From the NCBI GenBank assembly GCA_002937505.1, contig PTJY01000006.1, positions 1-54,539 of the forward strand: a stretch of 54,539 nucleotides of DNA, written 5' to 3'. Below, piece after piece: positions 16,036 to 26,212 of this stretch (position 1 is its first letter; every line of letters begins with the position of its first letter). Below the pieces are notes generated by a model. That model searched no databases and had not been told where the DNA came from. It saw only the letters and a program-made list of their open reading frames with translations. The position numbers and the translations under genes were made by a program. This stretch comes from Alphaproteobacteria bacterium MarineAlpha12_Bin1. GTDB taxonomy: Bacteria > Pseudomonadota > Alphaproteobacteria > UBA6615.

Positions 16036-18066
16036 TTATATATCTACATCGCTTACAAACTGAGCATTCTCTTGGATATAATTAAATCGCTTTTCAGGCT
16101 TGCGACCCATCAGGTGCTCTACTAGTTGGGCAGTGATTTTGGCCTCTTCTTTTTCCTCATTTTTATTCGATAAAAGAGTTGGTAAAACCACCTGTATAAG
16201 AGATCTTTTTTCTGGGCTCATAGTTGTTTCTTTGAGCTGGTTTGGTGGCATTTCACCTAATCCCTTGAACCGACTGATTTCTACTTTTCCGTTACCAGAA
16301 AATTCTTTTGCTAATATTTCTTCTCGTTCGATATCATTTTGAGCATAACGAATGTTTCCGCCACGTGATAACCTGTATAATGGAGGAACCGCGATATATA
16401 AATGACCTTCAGTCACAAGTTTAGGCATTACTCGATAAAAGAAAGTCATCAATAGCGAGGCTATATGTGCTCCATCCACGTCAGCATCGGTCATTATAAT
16501 AACTCGTTCGTATCGTAGTTTATCTATTTGAAAGTCTTTTCCTGATCCACATCCAAGGGCTTGAGTCAGGTCTTTTAGCTCCTGGTTAGTAGCCAGTTTT
16601 TCGGAGGTTGCGCTCGCAACATTTAAAATTTTACCCCTTAATGGAAGTATTGCTTGGGTCTGTCTATTACGCGCCTGCTTTGCAGAGCCTCCTGCGCTAT
16701 CACCTTCTACTATGAATAGTTCTGTTCCTTCGTGAGACCTATTAGCGCAGTCGGACAGTTTTCCCGGAAGTCTTAGTTTTCTTGTGGGTGATTTTCGTAC
16801 TAATTCGCGATCATCTTTTTTTCGTTTTCTTTCTTCAGCTTTTTCAATTACCCATTCTAAGAGATCTTCAGCTGCGTTTGTGTCTGAGGATAAGAACAAG
16901 TCAAAATGATCTTTAATTTGAGATTCAACTAAACGGGCGGCCTCGGGCATTGATAAACGTTCTTTTGTTTGCCCTTGAAATTGGGGGTTGGGAATAAATA
17001 GAGATAAAATTATAATTATACCATCACATACGTCTTCGGCTGTAATTTTATTAACTTTCCTTTTATTTGTTAATTCTCCATAACTTTTGAGGGCTTTTGT
17101 AAGCCCTGATCTCATTCCTATAATATGGCTTCCGCCATTTGGCGTTGGAACTGTATTGCAGTAAGAGCTAACAAGGCCGGTATCGTCTGTAGGCCAGCAA
17201 ACGGCCCACTCCAAACGAGCTTCTGTATTTTCTATATTACTCTGACCTTCAAATATTACAGATCCGACTAAGTTTCTGTTTTCTGTATGCACATGTAGGT
17301 AATCTAACAATCCTCGAGGAAAATGAAACGACTTTTCTGTGGGAGTATCGGAGTTATTATTCTGATTGAGTCCACATGACCAATGTATTTTTACCCCTCT
17401 GAATAGATAGGCTTTGGATTGAGCTATCTCATAAAGTCGCTTTGATGAAAACTGGTTATTTATCCCAAATATTTCGGGATCAGGTAAGAATTTAATTGAG
17501 GTACCTTTCTTTTTTGAGGTGCTCTTGAGTTGTACAAGCTCTGTTGTGGGAATTCCTTTTTCATAACTTTGAACCCACAACTTGTTATTTCTAAAAACTT
17601 TTATTTCAAGTTTTTCTGATAGAGCATTTACAACGCTAACACCAACCCCGTTCAATCCTCCAGATGTTTGATAAACTTTTCCTGAAAATTTTCCACCAGC
17701 GTGGAGAGTAGTCAAGATAACTTCAAGAGCGGATTTATCCTTAAATTTTGGATGTGGTTCTACGGGGATGCCTCTGCCATTATCTGTAATAGTCAAAAAT
17801 CCATCTGCATCTAAATAGATCTCTATATTATTTGCATATCCAGCGACTGCCTCATCCATTGCATTGTCTAACACTTCAGCGGCCAGGTGATGAAGAGAAG
17901 CTTCATCCGTGCCGCCAATGTACATGCCTGGCCTTTTTCTGACAGGTTGTAGGCCCTCTAAGACTTCTATGTCTTCTGCGGTATAACTAACAGTTTTTTT
18001 AGACCTATTGACCTTTTTAGTAGTTAAATAATTGTCAAATAGGTCCGCTGTTCTTTTTTTCGACAT
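16036..18066 (-). CDS. parE: DNA topoisomerase IV subunit B
   Basis: ATPase subunit of topoisomerase IV, which with ParC separates linked daughter chromosomes. At 676 residues it has a GHKL ATPase domain with EVLDNAMDEA (64-73), DNGRGIP (95-101) and GGLNGVGVSVVNALS (136-150). A transducer domain and then the TOPRIM fold follow, with EGDSAGG (454-460), PLRGKILN (475-482) and DADVDG (527-532). ParE is chosen over GyrB because of the length, the RGKILNVASA form of the TOPRIM segment and the SKKR-type N-terminal lead. parC is not in the window. Confidence 0.93.
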   Translation of the reverse strand: MSKKRTADLFDNYLTTKKVNRSKKTVSYTAEDIEVLEGLQPVRKRPGMYIGGTDEASLHHLAAEVLDNAMDEAVAGYANNIEIYLDADGFLTITDNGRGIPVEPHPKFKDKSALEVILTTLHAGGKFSGKVYQTSGGLNGVGVSVVNALSEKLEIKVFRNNKLWVQSYEKGIPTTELVQLKSTSKKKGTSIKFLPDPEIFGINNQFSSKRLYEIAQSKAYLFRGVKIHWSCGLNQNNNSDTPTEKSFHFPRGLLDYLHVHTENRNLVGSVIFEGQSNIENTEARLEWAVCWPTDDTGLVSSYCNTVPTPNGGSHIIGMRSGLTKALKSYGELTNKRKVNKITAEDVCDGIIIILSLFIPNPQFQGQTKERLSMPEAARLVESQIKDHFDLFLSSDTNAAEDLLEWVIEKAEERKRKKDDRELVRKSPTRKLRLPGKLSDCANRSHEGTELFIVEGDSAGGSAKQARNRQTQAILPLRGKILNVASATSEKLATNQELKDLTQALGCGSGKDFQIDKLRYERVIIMTDADVDGAHIASLLMTFFYRVMPKLVTEGHLYIAVPPLYRLSRGGNIRYAQNDIEREEILAKEFSGNGKVEISRFKGLGEMPPNQLKETTMSPEKRSLIQVVLPTLLSNKNEEKEEAKITAQLVEHLMGRKPEKRFNYIQENAQFVSDVDI

Positions 18067-18214
18067 TTTTATTTTGGTTTAAACCTGAGTTATAATTATT
18101 ACGCTTGGTTCTTAATTGTTTTTTCCTAACACTCTATTTGCTCTTATTTAATAGATTCGCCAAGGATTATAGATGATGAATAAATTTAATAACCTAAATA
18201 TAGAGAATAATTTT

Positions 18215-18233
18215 ATAACATGAGATATGTTAT
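18215..18233. repeat. Inverted repeat before the DUF427 gene
   Basis: ATAACAT at 18215-18221 and its exact complement at 18227-18233 flank five bases, ending 18 bases before the ATG. It could be an operator or an RNA hairpin close to the ribosome-binding region. The surroundings are AT-rich, so chance is a real alternative. Confidence 0.35.
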
Positions 18234-18251
18234 TTCTTTTAATTTCTACAA

Positions 18252-19034
18252 ATGAATAATAAACGTCTTTCGAAACATATGTCTGATGCTGATCACATAG
18301 TGAATTATGAGAAATGCCCTAAAAGAATTAGAGGAGTGTTTGCCGATAATTTAATCGTGGATTCAAGTGAAGCACTGATTTTATATGAAACTAACCATGT
18401 CCCAATTTATTATTTTCCAAGGGACAATGTCATTATGGACCATCTAATAAAAACAAAGCATAAAACTTATTGTCCGTACAAAGGTGACGCCAGCTATTTC
18501 TCAATATCTGTAAATGGAAAAACATCTTTAAATGCTGTTTGGAGCTATGAAGATCCTGTTGCAACGGTAAATGGAATAAAGGATTATGTTGCGTTTTATT
18601 GGAATAAAGTGGATCAGTGGTACGAAGAAGATGAAGAAGTTTTTGTTCACGCTAGAAGTCCCTATGTAAGAATAGATATTTTGGATAGTTCAAGAACCAT
18701 TCGTATTGAGCTTGACGGAAAGGTTCTGGCAGAATCCCAACGATCAAGGTTTCTTTTTGAAACTAATCTGCCTCCGAGGTTTTACATTCAAAAAAACTCT
18801 ATGAAAGTTAATATGCTACCATCTAATAAGGAAACATATTGCCCCTATAAAGGTAAGGCTTCATATTACTCGATTGAGGTCGGTGATAAAGTGTATGAAG
18901 ATATATTATGGTGCTACAAAAACCCTGTTTTAGAAAGTTCTAAAATTAAAGGATACGTATGCTTTTTTAATGAAAAAGTAGATATCTATATAGACGGAAA
19001 TATTCAAATAAGACCTCAGTCAAAATGGTCATAG
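18252..19034 (+). CDS. Protein with two DUF427 domains
   Basis: A 260-residue protein of two DUF427 units at about 28-124 and 150-246. Each carries the core YCPYKG (73-78 and 196-201), then a SYFSI or SYYSI strand, a tryptophan-aromatic pair before DPV or NPV, and YVAF or YVCF before a K-V-D turn. DUF427 domains are small beta-rich folds without an agreed biochemical role. There is no signal peptide or membrane segment. It stands alone between divergent parE and convergent glnA, with which it shares a bidirectional terminator. An inverted repeat lies just upstream. Confidence 0.9.
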   Translation: MNNKRLSKHMSDADHIVNYEKCPKRIRGVFADNLIVDSSEALILYETNHVPIYYFPRDNVIMDHLIKTKHKTYCPYKGDASYFSISVNGKTSLNAVWSYEDPVATVNGIKDYVAFYWNKVDQWYEEDEEVFVHARSPYVRIDILDSSRTIRIELDGKVLAESQRSRFLFETNLPPRFYIQKNSMKVNMLPSNKETYCPYKGKASYYSIEVGDKVYEDILWCYKNPVLESSKIKGYVCFFNEKVDIYIDGNIQIRPQSKWS

Positions 19035-19037
19035 CTA

Positions 19038-19072
19038 AAAAGGCCTCGTTCAATAATTAATCGAGGCCTTTT
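19038..19072. terminator. Bidirectional intrinsic terminator
   Basis: AAAAGGCCTCG at 19038-19048 pairs with CGAGGCCTTTT at 19062-19072 around a 13-base loop. The GC stem is flanked by A on one side and T on the other, so it works on both strands. It lies between the convergent DUF427 and glnA genes, four bases after the first stop. Confidence 0.85.
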
Positions 19073-19093
19073 ATTTGTTGCTACTTTATAAGT

Positions 19094-20503
19094 TTATGAA
19101 GAATAATATAGTTGAAACTCTATTGGATGAGGGGTTTGCTCAAACGCTAGCGTTTCCTCTTCTTTAAGTTCTATATAGCCGTCTATTTGGCTATCATTAA
19201 ACACTTCACCTTTTTTAAGAAATTCTCTATCGGCGTCCAAGGCTTCAATGGCTTGACGTAATGATGAACTCACTGTGGGGACGCCTGCTAGCTCTTCTTC
19301 AGACAGTTCGTATAAATCCTTGTCCATAGGGTCTCCAGGGTGAATTTTATTTTCAATACCATCGAGGCCAGCCATTAGCATGGCAGAAAATGCTAAGTAG
19401 GTATTTGCTGTCGCATCTGGAAAGCGAACTTCAACGCGCTTTCCGTTCGGGCTCGCCACAAATGGAATGCGGCATGAAGCTGAACGATTTCTTGCTGAGT
19501 ACGCCAATAAGACTGGAGCTTCAAAACCGGGTATTAGTCTTTTATAGCTATTGGTTGTAGGATTAGTAAAAGCATTAATAGCCCTAGCATGCTTTATAAT
19601 TCCACCAATGTAATACAGTGCGGTTTCCGATAAGTCAGCATAGCCTGAGCCCGCAAAAAGAGGTTTGCCATCTTTCCATATGGATTGATGAACATGCATT
19701 CCAGATCCGTTATCATCTACAACTGGTTTTGGCATAAATGTTGCAGTTTTTCCATACTGATGTGCTACCATTTGCACACAATATTTATAAATCTGTGTCT
19801 GATCAGCCGTTCTAACGAGTGTGTTAAACTTTTGCCCTAGTTCATGTTGGCTTGGAGCGACTTCATGATGGTGTTTCTCCATGTCTAAACCCATCTCGAC
19901 CATTTGAGTCACCATTTCGGCTCTCATGTCAGTCATAGAGTCGACCGGAGGAACAGGAAAATACCCACCTTTTATAGACGGTCTATGCCCATAATTTCCC
20001 TCAGGAAACTCAGATCCAGAATTGTATGGCCCTTCTTCGCTATCTATTTGATAGAAAGTCTGATTCATAGAAACGTCATAACGAACGTCATCAAAGACAA
20101 AGAACTCAGCTTCAGGTCCAAAATAAGCCGTATCTGCCATGTTGGATGATTTCATGTATTGTTCAGCTTTTTTTGCTGTGCTTCGTGGATCTCGTGCGTA
20201 TGGCTCTCCTGTTGACGGCTCTAGTACATCACAGAATATAATCATTTGAGGTTGAGCTGTAAAAGGATCCATGACGGCCGATTCTGGATCCGGCATGAGT
20301 GTCATGTCAGATTCATTAATTGCCTTCCAGCCTGCAATTGAGGAACCATCAAACATTATGCCATCGCTAAAAAAATCATCATTAATCGTTGAAACATGTT
20401 GGGCTGTATGTTGCCACTTGCCTCGGGGGTCAGTAAACCGAAGGTCGATGAATTGAACGTCATGTTCTTTAATCATATCCATAATATTTTGGATATTAGA
20501 CAT
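19094..20503 (-). CDS. glnA: Glutamine synthetase, type I
   Basis: Makes glutamine from glutamate, ammonia and ATP in the cytoplasm, the main ammonia-assimilation step. The 469 residues match the GSI dodecamer subunit. Visible signatures are FDGSSIAGW (51-59), PEAEFF (130-135), [10 protein letters not shown] (265-274), [10 protein letters not shown] (314-323) and RVEVRFPD (356-363). Y398 in DLYELSEEE matches the adenylylation site of the GSI-beta type, so activity is probably tuned by GlnE. glnB lies 80 bases upstream on the same strand, the usual alphaproteobacterial glnBA pair. A bidirectional terminator follows. Confidence 0.97.
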   Translation of the reverse strand: MSNIQNIMDMIKEHDVQFIDLRFTDPRGKWQHTAQHVSTINDDFFSDGIMFDGSSIAGWKAINESDMTLMPDPESAVMDPFTAQPQMIIFCDVLEPSTGEPYARDPRSTAKKAEQYMKSSNMADTAYFGPEAEFFVFDDVRYDVSMNQTFYQIDSEEGPYNSGSEFPEGNYGHRPSIKGGYFPVPPVDSMTDMRAEMVTQMVEMGLDMEKHHHEVAPSQHELGQKFNTLVRTADQTQIYKYCVQMVAHQYGKTATFMPKPVVDDNGSGMHVHQSIWKDGKPLFAGSGYADLSETALYYIGGIIKHARAINAFTNPTTNSYKRLIPGFEAPVLLAYSARNRSASCRIPFVASPNGKRVEVRFPDATANTYLAFSAMLMAGLDGIENKIHPGDPMDKDLYELSEEELAGVPTVSSSLRQAIEALDADREFLKKGEVFNDSQIDGYIELKEEETLAFEQTPHPIEFQLYYSS

Positions 20504-20583
20504 CTTGTGAGTACTCCCTATTAATGTGTTAGTTATGTTAGTAATAATCTCAGACAGTTAAGTGTGTTTAATAGCTACATTTT

Positions 20584-20925
<342 letters not shown>

Positions 20926-21059
20926 TTAATTACTCTTTTTTGGCCTGTCATTGCTTGATGACACAAATATCTCATTATGTATCAATTGTTATAGCTTATT
21001 ATCTTATTTGTAGTCCTGCCTCATATTATAGCAACCTGCCTAAAGATTAAGCATATATT

Positions 21060-22226
21060 CTATTGTAAAATTGTTTTAATTCTTTCTAAAGCAATATTAA
21101 TGTTTTCTACTGAGTTAGCATATGAGAATCTAATATATCCTTCTCCCAAGTGACCAAAACTAGTTCCGGCAACTGTTGCAACAGATGCTTCGTCCAACAA
21201 CAAATCCTGTAGTTTGGAGGAACTGAGACCTGTTTCAGCTATATTTGGGAAAGCATAAAAGGCTCCGATAGGCGTTTTACAAGAGAATCCTGTGATCGCA
21301 TTTAAACCATTTACTATGACCGACCGTCTTTCGTTAAAAGCAGACACCATCTTATCTACAGAACCTTGAGGCCCTTCAAGCGCTGAAATACCAGCAAATT
21401 GCGTAGCAGCATTTACGCAAGAATGACAATTGATTGCCAGTTTTGTAGCATGTTCGATTAAACTTGTTGGCCACAAAGAATAGCCTAAGCGCCATCCAGT
21501 CATAGCATATGTTTTACTCCATCCATCAAGCAAAATAAGTCGATCATGAATTTCTTCAAATTCCAAAAGACTCACATGTTCAAAATTGTCGTATGTAATT
21601 CTTGAATAAATCTCATCTGATAATATGGCTACATGTGGATGTTTTTCTAGACCTGCAATTAACTTAACAATTTCTGAACGGGAGATAGCTCCTCCAGTCG
21701 GGTTGGCAGGGGTGTTAATTATAATCAAACTAGTGTTTGGAGAAATCAGTGAAAGGACCTCATCTGCGTCAAATGAAAAGTTATTTTCTTCTCTCAGTGG
21801 TATAGGTATGGGTTTGGCTCCAGAATAATTAATTACAGATTCATAAATAGGAAAACCAGGATTAGGATACATTATTTCTAAACCTTCCATTCCAAACATT
21901 TTAATAGCGAAAAACATGGTTACCTTGCCACCCGGTACACAAAGTAAATTATCTGGATTAACGTTAATTCCCTTATATTTGAAGATGTCAGCAGCGACCG
22001 CTTCCCTTAGCTCAACTATTCCAGGTGCTGGTGTATACCCGTGATGGCCATCGCGAAGTGCTTTTATCGCGGATTCCACAATGTGTTCGGGTGTCTTAAA
22101 ATCCGGCTGTCCGATTCCCAAATTAATTATGTCTTTTCCTTGATGTTTTAGCTTTTCTGCGCGAGCTAAAACCTCAAATGCACTTTCAGTTCCAAGTTTA
22201 GTTATGTTTTTTGATAGTTTAAGCAT
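21060..22226 (-). CDS. PLP-dependent class I aminotransferase
   Basis: A 388-residue fold-type I aminotransferase. LGIGQPDF (36-43) and NPTGG (175-179) are typical of the aspartate aminotransferase subgroup I-gamma, DEIY is at 204-207, and the PLP-binding lysine is K238 in DGWSKTYAMTGWR. The substrate amino acid is not fixed by these motifs; aspartate, alanine or an aromatic amino acid are all possible. The ATG at 22226 is preferred over an upstream TTG at 22268, which has no ribosome-binding site and precedes a non-conserved lead. It stands alone, with glnB 137 bases downstream on the same strand. Confidence 0.9.
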   Translation of the reverse strand: MLKLSKNITKLGTESAFEVLARAEKLKHQGKDIINLGIGQPDFKTPEHIVESAIKALRDGHHGYTPAPGIVELREAVAADIFKYKGINVNPDNLLCVPGGKVTMFFAIKMFGMEGLEIMYPNPGFPIYESVINYSGAKPIPIPLREENNFSFDADEVLSLISPNTSLIIINTPANPTGGAISRSEIVKLIAGLEKHPHVAILSDEIYSRITYDNFEHVSLLEFEEIHDRLILLDGWSKTYAMTGWRLGYSLWPTSLIEHATKLAINCHSCVNAATQFAGISALEGPQGSVDKMVSAFNERRSVIVNGLNAITGFSCKTPIGAFYAFPNIAETGLSSSKLQDLLLDEASVATVAGTSFGHLGEGYIRFSYANSVENINIALERIKTILQ

Positions 22227-22443
22227 TTTTGATACTCTGAGTTTGTAATTAACTGATTGAGAGGTCAACTTGCATTGATATACGTTAAATATTTATATAG
22301 ATAAATTACTTCACTAATTTTGTCTTCATGTTGGTAAAAATATGAATTTAAGAGTTATTATGACGCTGTTTTGCGTTTACATATCATATTAATTATTAGA
22401 CGTTTCTTATTAAACTTTTTTTTGTTGTTAATGATTAACTAAC

Positions 22444-22473
22444 TTGACTGTAAGTCATGCGTGTGATTACTCA
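22444..22473 (+). promoter_or_regulatory. Candidate promoter for tRNA-His
   Basis: TTGACT at 22444-22449 is followed after 18 bases by TACTCA at 22468-22473, placing transcription start a few bases before the tRNA at 22489. The -35 match is strong and the -10 match weak. The rest of the 260-base gap from 22227 shows nothing else I can support. Confidence 0.4.
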
Positions 22474-22488
22474 AAATAACTTCTGGTT

Positions 22489-22566
22489 GGTGGCTGTAGC
22501 TCAGTTGGTTAGAGCGCCTGATTGTGGTTCAGGAGGCCGTGGGTTCAAATCCCATCAGCCACCCCA
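22489..22566 (+). tRNA. tRNA-His (GUG anticodon)
   Basis: The acceptor stem is 22490-22496 with 22556-22562. The extra G at 22489, opposite C22563, is the histidine-specific G-1. The anticodon stem is 22517-22521 with 22529-22533, and GTG is at 22524-22526. CCA is encoded at 22564-22566. It is a single tRNA gene between the aminotransferase and nnr. Confidence 0.97.
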
Positions 22567-22739
22567 ATATGCCTGAATGTCTATAGCCCTATAATATAAT
22601 ATTTTTTATAAGTAATAGATTCTACGATGCTGGTGATATGATAAATGTCATTGCTAATGAATAGATTTATGTCATTGAAATAAAACACATAAGTTGTTTA
22701 GTTTTGTTCCTAATTGTAAATTGGTTTAGGGGTGCGCTA

Positions 22740-24248
22740 TTGATAACAAAATGGATTGATAACCCTCTTGAGGTTTTATCACTATCTGAAATGAAGACAG
22801 CGGATTTAAGAGCTGTTGAACTAGGGTGTTCATCCTTAACCCTTATGGAGTCCGCTGGGCAAGCTGTCGCTGATGCTGTGCAGGAAACATATCCATATGG
22901 AAATGTTCTGGTTTTGTGTGGTCCTGGCAATAATGGCGGAGATGGATTTGTTGCAGCGAGGATTTTAAGAGGATACGGACGAACTGTTCGTTTGGGTTGC
23001 TCACTCGACATAGAGGCATTGAGAGGTGATGCCTATACAAATGCTTTGAGATGGAAATCGGAGGTTTATAAGCTTGAGAATTCTATTTTTGAGGGCATGG
23101 ATATTGTGATTGATGCTTTGTTTGGTGCGGGTCTAAACAAACCTATTGTGGGTCAGGAAAAGAGTGTTATTGAGATAATTAATCAAACAAAATTACCATG
23201 TGTCTCAATAGATGTTCCTTCTGGTGTTGATGGTGACACAGGAAAAGTACATGGGGTTGCTCCAATAGCGAATATTTGTGTTTCTTTTTTTCGCAAAAAG
23301 CGATGTCATTTACTTTATCCGGGCAGAAGTTTTTGTCGAGATATACGTATCGCTGATATTGGAATACCTTCTGCGGTCCTTTCAGAGTTAGCGCCTAAGA
23401 TTCAAATAAATCATCCTTCATCTTGGATAGAGGAATTCCCAAAAGTCGAAGTAACAGAGCATAAATATAGTCGTGGGCACGCAATAGTTGTAGGAGGGGA
23501 TAAATTAACAGGTGCGGCTCGATTAGCAGGGCGTGCTGCGCTTAGAATTGGAGCAGGATTGGTGACTATAGCTTCTCCAATAAAATCAGCTTATATATAT
23601 AGAATTAGTAGTCCATCGATTATGGTATCTGATATTAATAACACTGAAGAGTTTTCAGAGCTCATAGTTGATAAAAGAGTAACAGCCGTATTGGTTGGTC
23701 CAGGAAACGGAATTAATAAGAACACTTTTGATTATGCTTTAAAAGCGATCGAAACGAATCGCTGTGTTATTGATGCTGATGCTTTGACCGTTTTCTCTGA
23801 AGCCCCAAATTTATTTTTTGACGCTTTATCGAATACAACTGCTGGAGTTAGTGTTTTAACTCCCCATGAAGGTGAGTTTTACAAAGTCTTTAGTTCATTT
23901 TCAATAAACGATAAAGAGCTCAGCAAAATTGAACTTGCAATTAATGCAAGTCTACACAATGCAGTTATAGTCTTCAAAGGCCCGGATACAGTTATTTCTT
24001 CACCAGATGGGCGTGTGAACATAAATAATAATTCTCCACCAGATCTTGCTACTGCCGGCTCAGGAGACGTTCTAAGTGGAATTATATTGGGGTTAATAGC
24101 ACAAGGTATGCCCTCATTTGAGGCCGCTAGTGCTGGGGTGTGGATTCATGGAGAATGTGCTAACGAGTTTGGGCCTGGGTTAATAGCAGAAGATATTTCT
24201 GATATAATACCAATTGTGCTTCGTAATTATATATTTAAAAGTCTTTAG
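22740..24248 (+). CDS. nnr: Bifunctional NAD(P)HX epimerase and dehydratase
   Basis: Repairs hydrated, inactive NADH and NADPH. The N-terminal YjeF-N epimerase domain (about 1-215) has GPGNNGGDGF (61-70), and the C-terminal ADP-dependent dehydratase domain, related to carbohydrate kinases, has LTPHEGEF (373-380) and AGSGDVLSG (439-447). TTG at 22740 is chosen because AGGGG is seven bases upstream; a TTG at 22704 would add 12 residues without support. The protein then has 502 residues, normal for the fused form. In many alphaproteobacteria nnr directly precedes glnB-glnA; here it is nearby but reversed, with the aminotransferase and tRNA-His between. Confidence 0.92.
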   Translation: MITKWIDNPLEVLSLSEMKTADLRAVELGCSSLTLMESAGQAVADAVQETYPYGNVLVLCGPGNNGGDGFVAARILRGYGRTVRLGCSLDIEALRGDAYTNALRWKSEVYKLENSIFEGMDIVIDALFGAGLNKPIVGQEKSVIEIINQTKLPCVSIDVPSGVDGDTGKVHGVAPIANICVSFFRKKRCHLLYPGRSFCRDIRIADIGIPSAVLSELAPKIQINHPSSWIEEFPKVEVTEHKYSRGHAIVVGGDKLTGAARLAGRAALRIGAGLVTIASPIKSAYIYRISSPSIMVSDINNTEEFSELIVDKRVTAVLVGPGNGINKNTFDYALKAIETNRCVIDADALTVFSEAPNLFFDALSNTTAGVSVLTPHEGEFYKVFSSFSINDKELSKIELAINASLHNAVIVFKGPDTVISSPDGRVNINNNSPPDLATAGSGDVLSGIILGLIAQGMPSFEAASAGVWIHGECANEFGPGLIAEDISDIIPIVLRNYIFKSL

Positions 24249-24355
24249 TCTGGAACGTTTACTCATTAGCAATGATAGTATAGGAAGCATAATGTTTGCT
24301 TTTTGGTGTAATTGCTGAGTACAACTAACCTTTGGAATAATTAAATAAATTAATT

Positions 24356-24442
24356 GCGGGCGTGGCGGAACTGGTAGACGCGCCAGGTTTAGGTCCTGGT
24401 GACTGAAAGGTCGTGGGGGTTCGAGTCCCTTCGCCCGCACCA
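24356..24442 (+). tRNA. tRNA-Leu (UAG anticodon)
   Basis: A class II tRNA with a long variable arm. The acceptor stem is 24356-24362 with 24432-24438, the anticodon stem 24383-24387 with 24395-24399, and TAG is at 24390-24392. The discriminator is A24439 and CCA is encoded at 24440-24442. Its position just before tig is common in alphaproteobacteria. Confidence 0.97.
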
Positions 24443-24603
24443 CTGAAGTTGTGTAACTACATAGGGTAAATTAGTAAAAATTTTAATAAAGATTATATTT
24501 TAATTGTTAGGATAAAGTATATTGCTCGTTGCTTTGATAGACTTAATGCAATTCTTTTTAGTACATATTATTATTAAAACATAACTAAAGCAGAGTTTTA
24601 AAA

Positions 24604-26082
24604 ATGGAAGTGGTTGAAACGAATTCGGAAAACTTACTTAAGGACTTTAAAGTTACAGTTCCGGCAACAGATATAGAAGAACGCATTAACCTCAGATTAG
24701 ATGAGGTTGGGAAAGGAGCGAGTATTCCTGGATTTCGTCCTGGTAAAGCTCCTGTGAGTGTTTTGAGACAACGCTTTGGCCCATCTATTCGGGGTGAAAT
24801 TTTAGAGACGACTTTAAGGGATAGTACAGAAACCCTTCTATCAGAAAGAGGACTAAGGCCTGCTAGTCAACCAAAGATCGATATTACCTCTTACGAAGAG
24901 GGTAACGATTTGGAATATTCATTGTCTGTTGAGCTGATGCCTGATATTGGGGATGTTGACTTCACATCTATCAAACTAAATAGATATAAAGTTATCGCAT
25001 CTGAGAATGAGATTACTGATACATTAGACAATCTCGCAAAACAAAATAGAACAAGCGAGGCTTTGAAAACAAAAAGAGCGGCCAAAAATGGAGATATAGT
25101 TTTAATTGATTTTGTGGGAAAAATCGATAATGAAGAATTTGAAGGTGGAACTGGTAACGACATTGAATTGGAACTTGGTGCAGAGCAATTCATACCTGGG
25201 TTTGAAAAACAATTGATTGGAGCAAAACCAGGAGAATCTAAGACTGTAAACGTTACTTTCCCAGAAAATTATGGTGGCTCAAAGCTTTCAGGAAAAGAAG
25301 CTGTCTTTGACTGCTCTGTTAAAGAGCTACGTAAAGCAATTATTCCCAAAATCGATGATGCGTTTGCTAGTAAACTAGGAATGGACTCTCTTGATTCATT
25401 AAAACAAGCAATACGCGAACAAATTGAAACAGAGTATTCTCAGTTTTCGAGAGAAAAAGTTAAACGTGAGTTACTTGATGAGTTGTCAGAAAAATACGAT
25501 TTTGAAGTGCCTCCCAGGACTCTAGAATCTGAATTTGAGCAGGTTTGGAATCAGGTTGAGGAGGCTCGTAAAAATGACAAATTAGACCCAGAAGATGTAG
25601 GGAAAAGTGATGAGGATTTAAGGGATCAATATAAGAAGATTTCTGAAAGAAGGGTCAGGCTTGGATTATTGCTAAATCATGTGGGTGAAAGTAACGAGTT
25701 AAGTGTTACTCAAGAAGAGATGAATAAGGCGATTATGGATCATGCAAGGCAGATGCCCGGCCAAGAACAAAAGGTAGTAGAGTTCTATCGAGAGAACGCG
25801 GAAGCTCAGAACTCTCTTAGGGGGCCAATTTTTGAAGACAAGGTGGTTAACTTTATCATTGAAATGGCAGACGTGACAGAAAAAGAAATTACCCCGGAAG
25901 CATTAAGGGCTGAAATAGAAGATGAAGAGAAAAAACCTATTTTAGAAGAAAGCTCAAAAGGGAAAGAAAAGAAGAAAAGCTCAACCAAAAGGAAAGCTTC
26001 GTCTGTTGAAAAAAAATCTGGTGGGGAAAAATCAGAAAAATCTGATAAACCAAAGAAATCAACTAAAAAGGGTAAAAAGTAA
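24604..26082 (+). CDS. tig: Trigger factor
   Basis: Ribosome-bound chaperone and peptidyl-prolyl isomerase that receives nascent chains at the exit tunnel. The N-terminal ribosome-binding domain has the signature PGFRPGKAP (43-51), the FKBP-type domain covers about 155-245, and the helical C-terminal chaperone domain runs to about 440. At 492 residues it exceeds the usual 430-450 because of a tail from about residue 440 very rich in Lys, Glu and Ser. It begins the conserved tig-clpP-clpX-lon block, with its own 160-base leader after tRNA-Leu. Confidence 0.95.
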   Translation: MEVVETNSENLLKDFKVTVPATDIEERINLRLDEVGKGASIPGFRPGKAPVSVLRQRFGPSIRGEILETTLRDSTETLLSERGLRPASQPKIDITSYEEGNDLEYSLSVELMPDIGDVDFTSIKLNRYKVIASENEITDTLDNLAKQNRTSEALKTKRAAKNGDIVLIDFVGKIDNEEFEGGTGNDIELELGAEQFIPGFEKQLIGAKPGESKTVNVTFPENYGGSKLSGKEAVFDCSVKELRKAIIPKIDDAFASKLGMDSLDSLKQAIREQIETEYSQFSREKVKRELLDELSEKYDFEVPPRTLESEFEQVWNQVEEARKNDKLDPEDVGKSDEDLRDQYKKISERRVRLGLLLNHVGESNELSVTQEEMNKAIMDHARQMPGQEQKVVEFYRENAEAQNSLRGPIFEDKVVNFIIEMADVTEKEITPEALRAEIEDEEKKPILEESSKGKEKKKSSTKRKASSVEKKSGGEKSEKSDKPKKSTKKGKK

Positions 26083-26212
26083 TCATTTTAGAGGACTTTT
26101 TATTGTATTACTAAATTTACTTATTTGAAAAACAAAAAAAGAATTCTGTAAATGGGATTTGTCGTGTTATGCAAAGAAATTCCACATTTATGATAAAAGT
26201 TTAGGGGCTGAA

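Noticed and set aside
16036-18066. Annotation as gyrB
   Set aside because: The length of 676 residues and the RGKILNVASA form of the TOPRIM segment fit ParE; GyrB is typically about 800 residues.
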